This document shows, in pieces, positions 26,983-33,675 of a stretch of DNA of 64,000 nt. The translations under genes were made by a program, and so were the position numbers. Within the stretch, counting starts at the first letter, position 1. The number at the start of each line of letters is the position of its first letter. The stretch comes from Aliivibrio_A sp016764915 (GTDB lineage Bacteria; Pseudomonadota; Gammaproteobacteria; Enterobacterales; Vibrionaceae), in contig OZ245058.1 in the NCBI GenBank assembly GCA_965224595.1, positions 3,113,594 to 3,177,593 of the forward strand, written 5' to 3'. The notes beneath the pieces were generated by a model. The model was not told the origin of the DNA and did no database searches. It worked only from the letters and a program-made list of their open reading frames with translations.

Positions 26983-27886
26983 ATACGGAGTGATGAATGC
27001 TTGATGTGGCATCAGTCTGCACAATAAAACGTTGGCTCAACAGTGCTGCAACTTGATCGTAATAAGCGTTGTTGGGTTTGTTACCAAGCAATTTGCATAA
27101 CTCTGCGCCTGTAGGGCTGAAACGATAATAGATTAATCTTGACCCTTTTTGCGTCGGCAGCAGCGTCAAATGCTTTCCTTGATATGCTAAAGGAAGTGCC
27201 ACTTCTGTATCGATCTCACCCGATTCAAGCTCCGTGCTTAACAGTAGCCCCAGCTCAATTAGCAGCAGTAAACTTGAGTAAGGCAGTTTAAAATTACCAA
27301 GCTGAATAAGGTGTGGACCATCGACCTTGTATAGTGTCGTGAGTTTTCCAGAGCATTTGTAACCGATAAGTAACTTTTTACTACTGTCTTGTCCAAAGCT
27401 GCAAGCCAGTGATGCAGCACGTTGAAAGGTGTGAGCCTCACGTTGCGTCATATCCTTGAGAACTTTGAGTGCTTTTAATGAAGTTGAACCTGGGGTAACC
27501 ACTTCTTGCTTTAGCACCTGACTCCACAATTTTTGCATTGAACTATCATGGATGTCCTGCGCCATATCAAAAAAACGATATAACCAATCTTGATCAGGAT
27601 CTCCGGCGGTTTCGTCCTGGCAATAATCATAACTGTAACCAATGATGGTTTCTAAATTCTTCTGACGCTGCTCTCTTAATTTCTTATCACGAAGTAGGGA
27701 TCGCTTTAGTAAAGAGCTGTCAGAGTCAGTCTTAGCAAGTTTGGCATTGATACCGTGGCTGCTCGCGATGTCTCGGATACGACGATCACTGCTCACCACA
27801 TAATTGTCTTTTTTATTGGTTGTTTTGCTCTTCTTCTCTGAAGAGGGGTCTTGATCTATAACAATGGGTGTTTCTGGAGCCGACAT
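26981..27886 (-). CDS. TIGR03899-family conserved protein
   Basis: 301 aa, no signal peptide, charged Lys/Ser-rich N-terminus and a C-terminal alpha/beta region (SRLIYYRFSPTGAELCKLLG). It resembles the vibrio family annotated TIGR03899, related to DUF2806-type proteins; the function is unknown. The start is the ATG at 27886 with GAGG six bases before it; the longer open frame begins with a TTG inside that ribosome site. A possible winged-helix-like tail (LTTLYKVDG to SQRFIVQ) is only a guess. Confidence 0.78.
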   Translation of the reverse strand: MSAPETPIVIDQDPSSEKKSKTTNKKDNYVVSSDRRIRDIASSHGINAKLAKTDSDSSLLKRSLLRDKKLREQRQKNLETIIGYSYDYCQDETAGDPDQDWLYRFFDMAQDIHDSSMQKLWSQVLKQEVVTPGSTSLKALKVLKDMTQREAHTFQRAASLACSFGQDSSKKLLIGYKCSGKLTTLYKVDGPHLIQLGNFKLPYSSLLLLIELGLLLSTELESGEIDTEVALPLAYQGKHLTLLPTQKGSRLIYYRFSPTGAELCKLLGNKPNNAYYDQVAALLSQRFIVQTDATSSIHHSV

Positions 27887-28037
27887 TTCAAGCCTCAACA
27901 ATTAGGAGAAAAAAGATATTAATGCATGTTTACAAAGATATATCTGCGAATAATGGCACAACTTTAGTTTTTTAGTGAAAATTGACTATTCAAAGTGATA
28001 ACAATTTGTTAACTTGTACCCAGTTGGAGGAATTTCT

Positions 28038-28142
28038 ATGAAAATGCCCGTGGAGAATAAAGTTAAAAAGTATTTAATGCTCACCAGTTTGTTGTTTGGT
28101 TACCTGTTTATACTGGTGTATTTGTCTGAATTTGTCGCTTAA
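28038..28142 (+). CDS. Putative 34-aa single-span membrane peptide
   Basis: A 34-codon frame starting MKMPVENKVKKYLMLTSLLF and ending LSEFVA. A near-ideal Shine-Dalgarno GGAGG lies seven bases before the ATG. The N-terminus is basic, followed by one hydrophobic helix of about 18-20 residues, the usual design of small inner-membrane peptides. It stands alone between the divergent TIGR03899 start and the 3' end of the zinc operon. A weak -35-like TTGACT (27982-27987) lies upstream. Too short to assign by homology; the call rests on the ribosome site and topology. Confidence 0.55.
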   Translation: MKMPVENKVKKYLMLTSLLFGYLFILVYLSEFVA

Positions 28143-28189
28143 CATGCCATTTTTCACTCTGTTCTTTGTTTGTTAATGTATTGTTTTTT

Positions 28190-28672
28190 CTACTCGTCAT
28201 CATACTCTTCGATTTTTGTTCCTTGTAATAAATAACCCGTTTGTGCTAACTCATGATTGATGGATTGGGTCGTTAACGTGCCTACGATATACACCACATC
28301 CCACAATTGCTGAACAGGCGCACCTTTCTCAAATTTCACATAGATGATCTGGTTCGGTGGCGGTGGCGGCACATGAATACAAGCCCCAAAATACGGAACC
28401 AATAGAAATTCAGTCACTAAGTTTGCATCGCCCTCTAATGGGATCACAAATCCTGGTATTCTTACCATACTGCCATTTAACTCCTCACGAACTTGACCGA
28501 CTATCGACTGTGGCAGTGCTTCGCCATTGTGACTGATCGAGGGCATTCCTTGTAGATCAAAGTGCTGTTTTTCATTGTCTGGGATCAGATCATTCCAGTC
28601 TAGGGTTAATACTTCATTTGCCATTAAGTTCAACGGTAGCAAAGTGCAGAGGATCAATAGTAATCTCTTCAT
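28190..28672 (-). CDS. DUF3299-family periplasmic protein of the zinc operon
   Basis: 160 aa with a signal peptide (MKRLLLILCTLLPLNLMANE). It carries the DUF3299 core: GFVIPLEGDANLVTEFLLVPYFGACIHVPPPPPNQIIYV, containing a conserved Cys-x-His (ACIHVP). It ends in an acidic tail. Fourth gene-pair partner of the ABC permease/ATPase and ZrgA; members of this set are reported as zrgABCDE in V. cholerae, needed for growth at low zinc. A role in handing metal between envelope components is inference. Confidence 0.83.
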   Translation of the reverse strand: MKRLLLILCTLLPLNLMANEVLTLDWNDLIPDNEKQHFDLQGMPSISHNGEALPQSIVGQVREELNGSMVRIPGFVIPLEGDANLVTEFLLVPYFGACIHVPPPPPNQIIYVKFEKGAPVQQLWDVVYIVGTLTTQSINHELAQTGYLLQGTKIEEYDDE

Positions 28673-28683
28673 TATAATTCCAA

Positions 28684-29943
28684 TTAAATTCGTATGGTCA
28701 TGCCATCTGATAGTGAATGTCGATAGGCTCTAAACGCTGGAATAAAGCCAATGAGTGTACCTGCTGTTTGCACAACAGCAATTAAGGTTAATTCGTAAGA
28801 AGTGAGTAGGGTTAACTCAATATTAATACCAAAATAGCTATGACTGATCGGTTTTAGGATAGCCAGCAGTAAATAGAGTCCTATAACTCCAGCAGCAGTG
28901 CCTAAAGCGGTGATCACAAAGGCTTCGCTAATTAAAAGGGCAAAGATATGTTTAGGTTGAGCGCCCATAGCACGCAGTATTGCCATTTCCCGTCTTCGCT
29001 CTTGTAGGCTGGTCAGCAAGCTGCTTAACATACCCAATAAACCAGCAAGTACAACGAATGCAGATACCGCAAGTAGTGCCTGTTCGGCAATGGACATCAT
29101 TGACCATAATTCATGAAGCGCAATCCCAGGCATAATGGCACTGAGTGGCTCTTTAGGGTAAGTGTTGATCTGGCGTTGCAAGGCAAAAGTTTGGATCTTT
29201 GATTTCAGCCCCAGCATGAATGCGGTGATCTGTTTGGGGGCAAACTGTTGCTGCATTAGCTGATTTTTGGAAGGGTTCCCACCAAGATGCGCTCCTGATT
29301 CCCAGCCCACATGAATGGCTTCAATGGCTTCTAAGGTGACATGAACGGTTTTATCTACCGGTGTGCCTGTCGGTGCTAGGATACCGACAACCGTAAAGGG
29401 CAAATTGTTGTGTCTGGTAAATGATTTATCACTAATGCCATGGGCAATGATTATTTCTGAGCCCAAGTGGTAATTTAGTTTGTTAGCTACGTCTGCACCA
29501 ACCACAGCTTCAAACAGTGAGTTGAATTTGTCACCCTGTTTGAAAGTTAACGGCTGTTTTTTTCCGTATTGATAAAATCGGAAATAGTCTTGGTTAGTCC
29601 CCATGACTCGAAACCCTTGGTGTGAGTCTCCAAGAGATATCGGAATAGCCCATTTTACGGCAGGATTTTTGGTGATCTCTTGGTAGCTTCTCCAGTCAAT
29701 ATTATTGGTTGCGTTGCCAATTCTAAATACGGAGTAGAGCAGTAGATTTATCTGTCCTGAGCGGGCACCTACGATGAGATCGGTATTGGAGATAGTATTG
29801 GCAAAACTCTCTTTGGTTTGCGTTCGAATACGCTCTACGCCTAATAATAGCAGTACTGAAATGGCCACCGTTAATATAGTCAGTATTGCGGTGGTTTTTC
29901 TGTTGGTTAGGCTATGCCAAGCCAGCCTTAAAATGGTGTTCAT
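28684..29943 (-). CDS. FtsX/MacB-type ABC transporter permease (Zrg system)
   Basis: 419 aa. One N-terminal transmembrane helix (TTAILTILTVAISVLLLLG), a large periplasmic domain (about 45-285), then three C-terminal helices with the FtsX-family coupling segment ERRREMAILRAMGAQPKHI. This is the LolCE/MacB mechanotransmission topology, not an importer channel of the classical type. Overlaps the ATPase gene by 4 bp. With ZrgA and DUF3299 it forms a zinc-linked envelope system. Confidence 0.87.
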   Translation of the reverse strand: MNTILRLAWHSLTNRKTTAILTILTVAISVLLLLGVERIRTQTKESFANTISNTDLIVGARSGQINLLLYSVFRIGNATNNIDWRSYQEITKNPAVKWAIPISLGDSHQGFRVMGTNQDYFRFYQYGKKQPLTFKQGDKFNSLFEAVVGADVANKLNYHLGSEIIIAHGISDKSFTRHNNLPFTVVGILAPTGTPVDKTVHVTLEAIEAIHVGWESGAHLGGNPSKNQLMQQQFAPKQITAFMLGLKSKIQTFALQRQINTYPKEPLSAIMPGIALHELWSMMSIAEQALLAVSAFVVLAGLLGMLSSLLTSLQERRREMAILRAMGAQPKHIFALLISEAFVITALGTAAGVIGLYLLLAILKPISHSYFGINIELTLLTSYELTLIAVVQTAGTLIGFIPAFRAYRHSLSDGMTIRI

Positions 29944-30632
29944 GCTTTCACCTCCACTAAATTATTGATCTGCTCTAAATGTATACTTCTATCAAAAAGA
30001 GGCTCTAGGCTGGGGTCGTGACTGACAAATAGCAGTGTGGTGCCGCTGGCTTGACACTCACTCATTAAAAGTTGAATAAAAGCGGTGCGGTTGTCGTGAT
30101 CAAGGGCTGAAGTGGGTTCATCGGCGATTAAAATTTCTGGTTTACCTATCAATGCCCTAGCCGCGGCCACTCTCTGTTGCTGCCCAATACTTAACTCTGT
30201 CACTGGGGTGTTAATGCAATCGGCGGGCAGGCGCAGTTGTGACAATACTCGCTTTGCCTCTGATTCTAATTTAGGGCCTGCTTGAGCGGCACGACGCTTT
30301 GAAAAATGACAGGGCAGCAGTACATTCTGTATTACGGAGAGATAAGGGATTAAGTTAAATTGTTGGAAGATATAACCGATATGATCGGCTCTAAATTTGT
30401 CTTTCTGAGTATTGCTTAATTGGCTCTGTTCTTGTGAGAGAATGTTGATGCTGCCAGAGGTTGGAGAGACAATACCAGCAAGTAAACTGAGTAGGGTTGA
30501 TTTTCCACTGCCACTGGATCCTTTGATAAAGAGTTTTTCTCCCTTTTTTACGCAGAAATGTGGAATGTTAATGGTCAGTGATTTTTTGTTAGGCCAACGA
30601 TAGCAAAGATCACTCAATTCAATTATGTTCAT
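29940..30632 (-). CDS. LolD/MacB-type ABC ATPase (Zrg system)
   Basis: 230 aa. Walker A GSSGSGKSTLLSLLAG, Q-loop FQQFNLIPYLSV, Walker B ILIADEPTSALDHDN and switch-His VSHDPSLEP are intact. The signature reads LSIGQQQR rather than LSGGQ, an unusual Gly-to-Ile change. Pairs with the FtsX-like permease immediately downstream (4-bp overlap). Confidence 0.9.
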   Translation of the reverse strand: MNIIELSDLCYRWPNKKSLTINIPHFCVKKGEKLFIKGSSGSGKSTLLSLLAGIVSPTSGSINILSQEQSQLSNTQKDKFRADHIGYIFQQFNLIPYLSVIQNVLLPCHFSKRRAAQAGPKLESEAKRVLSQLRLPADCINTPVTELSIGQQQRVAAARALIGKPEILIADEPTSALDHDNRTAFIQLLMSECQASGTTLLFVSHDPSLEPLFDRSIHLEQINNLVEVKA

Positions 30633-30673
30633 CTTATTATTTTAGGAGGTGTTACCACCTCCTATTCCAATCA

Positions 30674-31366
30674 TTAGAAACTGATGCGAGAGTGCTGTTT
30701 ATCGATAGAGGTGGCACTCTGCCCATGCTCAGACAATAGGTGAACATCGGCTTTTTGGCTGTTTGGAAACAGAGTAAACCATTGAGTATCTAGTGATTTA
30801 ATTTTATCTATTTGCTTGCAATGAAAGTGATACTCAATGCTAAACTCGCCGTGTTCAGCGTGTTCAGCGTGTTCAGCGTGTTCAGCGTGTTCAGCGTGTT
30901 CAGCGTGTTCAGCGTGTTCAGCGTGTTCAGCGTGTTCAGCGTGTTCAGCGTGTTCAGCGTGTTCAGCGTGTTCAGCGTGTATGTCATTAAGATGATCGTG
31001 ATCTTCTTCGTCTTGGTGTTCGACTAATGTGTGCGTGACAGCAACGTGTTCAATCGAACACTCCGCTGATTCTGGTAGAGTAAAAACCTGATCGGCTTGT
31101 TTTAAGAGCTGGACAGCAGTCTCAAGTTGCTTTTTCTGTAATTCAGATTCCGGAGGATGCTCAAAACCGACTACATCCGAACCTGGAGCGGTGATTTCTA
31201 GCAATAAGTCGTGATCATCTTGCGCGATATTAATGGTGACTACGCCGTGTTGATGGGCTTGGTGTTGGATAAAGTCTTGCTGATGTTGTTCAGCGGATGA
31301 AGAAAATGTTGCCACAACGCCTGCGACTAAAAGAGCAGCGTGTGTAAATCGAAAGTAGGTAGACAT
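30674..31366 (-). CDS. zrgA: ZrgA-type periplasmic zinc-binding protein (DUF2796)
   Basis: 230 aa. Signal peptide to about residue 25 (ending SSSA), then a His-rich start (EQHQQDFIQHQAHQHGVVTIN) and the DUF2796 core (LLLEITAPGSDVVGFEHPPES). Residues 131-172 are 14 uninterrupted Ala-Glu-His triplets, preceded by an Asp/His segment (EEDHDHLNDIH) and followed by GEFSIEYHFHC. Homologues bind zinc in the periplasm for the Zrg system in vibrios. The triplet array comes from perfect 9-bp DNA repeats and is likely length-variable between strains. Confidence 0.9.
   Translation of the reverse strand: MSTYFRFTHAALLVAGVVATFSSSAEQHQQDFIQHQAHQHGVVTINIAQDDHDLLLEITAPGSDVVGFEHPPESELQKKQLETAVQLLKQADQVFTLPESAECSIEHVAVTHTLVEHQDEEDHDHLNDIHAEHAEHAEHAEHAEHAEHAEHAEHAEHAEHAEHAEHAEHAEHGEFSIEYHFHCKQIDKIKSLDTQWFTLFPNSQKADVHLLSEHGQSATSIDKQHSRISF
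30851..30976. repeat. 14 perfect tandem copies of a 9-bp unit inside zrgA
   Basis: Plus-strand unit GTGTTCAGC repeated 14 times with no mismatch, encoding (Ala-Glu-His)14 on the minus strand. Since nine is a multiple of three, gain or loss of units keeps the frame. Identity at synonymous positions shows recent expansion or ongoing slippage. Confidence 0.98.
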
Positions 31367-31422
31367 ACCTTCTCCAAAACAGTGTTAATAATAAATTTGA
31401 GGTTCAGTTACAAAATTAAAAA

Positions 31423-31701
31423 TTAATACGGCGGAGAGCGTGCGTTAAACTGAATGATTTCAATAACGGCGGCATGAAAGCGAGGGGAAGAGGAGAGTAT
31501 TGATTGGTAAATAGGAAGATCAATGTTGGCAACATCTGTTATGAGTGCATGATTACAAGCATTAAACAGTGAGCATTGATGTTCAGTGTGGTGAGTCACA
31601 TTAGAGTCAATCTGGTGTGAAATAGCCATATGACTAAGTAGAAGAATTAGCGCTGCTAAACCCCATGCTTGCCATCTATTTGGTTGCTCTCGTCTCAACA
31701 T
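31423..31701 (-). CDS. DUF2607-family small His/Cys-rich membrane protein
   Basis: 92 aa. One hydrophobic segment near the N-terminus (WGLAALILLLSHMAISH), then a likely periplasmic tail with HHTEHQCSLFNACNHAL, a potential metal site of His and two Cys, and a C-terminal ARSPPY typical of DUF2607/DUF2946-like proteins. First gene after the Zur-like box and ahead of zrgA, so it belongs to the zinc operon. Its role is unknown; a metal sensor or chaperone is a guess. Confidence 0.75.
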   Translation of the reverse strand: MLRREQPNRWQAWGLAALILLLSHMAISHQIDSNVTHHTEHQCSLFNACNHALITDVANIDLPIYQSILSSSPRFHAAVIEIIQFNARSPPY

Positions 31702-31730
31702 GTCTTCTATTTAATTAAGTTGTGGTGACT

Positions 31731-31760
31731 ATTTATGTAATGATATAACATCACATAAAT
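31731..31760 (-). promoter_or_regulatory. Zur-box-like palindrome upstream of the zinc operon
   Basis: A 30-bp near-palindrome, with 26 of 30 positions symmetric, centred on ATGATATAACAT and resembling the gammaproteobacterial Zur consensus (AATGTTATA-N-TATAACATT). It lies 30-59 bp before the DUF2607 start, where a zinc-bound repressor would block transcription. Assignment rests on similarity and gene context. Confidence 0.65.
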
Positions 31761-31804
31761 AGTGCAAGGTAAATTAATTCTCGTTGAAAGAGATGATAAT
31801 TAGA

Positions 31805-32356
31805 TTAAATGGCTTGCTCAATCAGAGTGAGCACAGTCGCTATCTCATTTTCATTCAGTGATCCCTCTTGGATAAAGAGGATATTCCCCGTTTTATCTTG
31901 AACGATGATCGCTGAACTGGATTCTTGTAATTGCCAGACTTTAGCAACCACGCCATCTTCATCAACAATCAGTGACGACCATGAGAACTCGAGCTTACTG
32001 TCTTCTGCTTTAGAGAGAACAAAACCGCCAGTGCCCCAAATTGAGTCATCTTGATTAATGATGGTTGTGGTTTGATAATCAGAAGCGGGGAACTTTTTAG
32101 CGGTTATGGCTGTCATTAGAGGAGCGTTTAGTTTTTTTGCACTGCTACGTCCTGCCATCGCTTGGATGACTCGGACTTTGCCTAGCATCATTGATGAACG
32201 CCAGGCTTGATAAACAATGTCTTTATCTTGAATGATTAACTCACCATGAGATTGCACATCAACCTGTGGCACATTTTTTCCTATAGTTAAATTATTTGCC
32301 AATGCCACACTAGGCAACATTGAGATAAGGAGAATGCAAAGCGTTTTGATAGTCAT
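31805..32356 (-). CDS. ytfJ: YtfJ-family periplasmic protein
   Basis: 183 aa with a signal peptide (MTIKTLCILLISMLPSVALA). Matches E. coli YtfJ along its length: GKVRVIQAMAGRSSAKKLNAPLM, SDYQTTTIINQDDSIWGTGGF, LIVDEDGVVAKVWQL. Thioredoxin-like fold without a visible CxxC. The start at 32356 is preferred over an upstream in-frame ATG (32395), since it begins the signal peptide and has GGAT upstream. Divergent from ytfK. Function unknown. Confidence 0.88.
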   Translation of the reverse strand: MTIKTLCILLISMLPSVALANNLTIGKNVPQVDVQSHGELIIQDKDIVYQAWRSSMMLGKVRVIQAMAGRSSAKKLNAPLMTAITAKKFPASDYQTTTIINQDDSIWGTGGFVLSKAEDSKLEFSWSSLIVDEDGVVAKVWQLQESSSAIIVQDKTGNILFIQEGSLNENEIATVLTLIEQAI

Positions 32357-32589
32357 AATTTTATCCAATTGATTTATTTTGGTTTTTGTTGTCATTTCAT
32401 TAGTGGATCACAAAAAATAATATCTATTTTGCGATAGAATTCACTCAATAATATAATGTTATCAAATTTTTATAGATTTGTTGTTTTTAGTGCTTATTGA
32501 TAAATGAATTATAATTACTATAACGGTTGTGGTGACTCTAGTTTGTCATCAAAAATAATAATAAACCTTAGCGTTAATGAGGTATCACC

Positions 32590-32799
32590 ATGTTGCGGAT
32601 TTTTAAAAGTTATCGACCAATACAAGTAGCAAGATTCGTTAAAACACTCTTTCGAGGACGAATCTACATCAAAGGAGTTGGGGTTTTCGAGTTTGATAAA
32701 GGGAAATTGTTGCTACCAAGCCGTAATAGCAAATTAAAACTACTGGTTATGAAAGAGGTTAACCGACAGGTTGATGCTCTTGCGGCGGTGCCTGCATAG
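32590..32799 (+). CDS. ytfK: YtfK-like stringent-response modulator
   Basis: 69 aa, close to E. coli YtfK: YRPIQVARFVKTLFRGRIYIKGVGVFEFDKGKLLLP and VMKEVNRQVDAL. In E. coli, YtfK binds SpoT and shifts it toward (p)ppGpp synthesis during phosphate or fatty-acid starvation. Short, basic, cytoplasmic. Divergent from ytfJ and convergent with msrA across a terminator. I looked for a clean Pho box upstream and saw only a single TTGTCATC half-site. Confidence 0.87.
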   Translation: MLRIFKSYRPIQVARFVKTLFRGRIYIKGVGVFEFDKGKLLLPSRNSKLKLLVMKEVNRQVDALAAVPA

Positions 32800-32805
32800 A
32801 CTGAT

Positions 32806-32835
32806 AAAAAGAGAGGCAGATAGCCTCTCTTTTTT
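32806..32835. terminator. Bidirectional terminator between ytfK and msrA
   Basis: Stem GAGAGGC (32811-32817) / GCCTCTC (32823-32829), 5-nt loop, flanked by an A run and a T run. Confidence 0.9.
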
Positions 32836-32850
32836 ATTGCTCGATATTAT

Positions 32851-33486
32851 TTAGTCTGCGGGAAAGCAGACTCCGCTACCACCAATGCCGCAGTATCCTT
32901 CTGGATTTTTAGCCAAATATTGTTGATGGTACTCTTCGGCAAAGTAGTAAGGGGTCGCGAGTGTAATCTCGGTGGTAATTTCGTTCTGTTGCTTGGCAAG
33001 ATTTAGTGCTTGTTGATACTGTTTGCAGCTCTCTTGAGCGATGCTCAACTGTAGTTGTGTGTAGCAGTAGATTGCTGAGCGATACTGAGTTCCAACATCA
33101 TTACCTTGTTGCATTCCTTGGGTCGGGATATGACTCTGCCAAAAATGAACCAAAAGAGCGTCAAGAGAGATGATGTCTGGATCATAGGTAACGTTAACCA
33201 CTTCAGTATGACCCGTTTGACCAGTACAGATCTGCTGGTAAGTCGGATTTATGGTAAAACCACCGCTGTAACCGACAGAGGTACAATAAACCCCCTCTAA
33301 CTGCCATAGAAGACGCTCCGCCCCCCAGAAGCAGCCCATGCCTAATAGAATGGACTGGTGGCCTTGAGGGGTGGGAGGAAGCATTGATACGTTATGAACA
33401 TAGTGTGGTTGTTGTGGGACGATCTGATGTTCACTACCTGATGATGCATTTGAAGCAGTGACCATCTGCTGTTTTATATTCTTCAT
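32851..33486 (-). CDS. msrA: Peptide methionine (S)-S-oxide reductase MsrA
   Basis: 211 aa. Repairs oxidised methionine. Catalytic motif GMGCFWGAERLLWQLEG, then VGYSGGFTINPTYQQICTGQTGHTEVVNV and the C-terminal GYCGIGGSGVCFP with resolving cysteines. Start at 33486 with AAGGA six bases upstream gives the normal family length; the open frame extends 37 codons further but that part has no homology. Divergent from tamA, an arrangement shared with E. coli. Confidence 0.95.
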   Translation of the reverse strand: MKNIKQQMVTASNASSGSEHQIVPQQPHYVHNVSMLPPTPQGHQSILLGMGCFWGAERLLWQLEGVYCTSVGYSGGFTINPTYQQICTGQTGHTEVVNVTYDPDIISLDALLVHFWQSHIPTQGMQQGNDVGTQYRSAIYCYTQLQLSIAQESCKQYQQALNLAKQQNEITTEITLATPYYFAEEYHQQYLAKNPEGYCGIGGSGVCFPAD

Positions 33487-33675
33487 TTCGAATCCTTGAG
33501 TAGAGTAATATGTACCGTTCATGACGTCTAACAATGGACGATGATTGTTCCCCATCTCTAGTAATATTAGTCTGTTGCTCTTTAGGAAAGCAATCATTTC
33601 TGATAGTTTGTGTTAGTCATCCGTGTAGATAAGCAGATTAGGTTGAACTCATTGAATAGTCGTTTGAAATAGAAA

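Noticed and set aside
30851..30976. Tandem array as CRISPR
   Set aside because: Unit is 9 bp without spacers, in frame within a coding gene; no cas genes.
30812..31027. 71-aa plus-strand Phe-Ser-Val repeat open frame as a gene
   Set aside because: Arises from the tandem repeat of zrgA on the other strand; no ribosome site or flanking coding signal.
32530..32570. Pho box upstream of ytfK
   Set aside because: Only one TTGTCATC half-site is seen; no second repeat 11 bp away.
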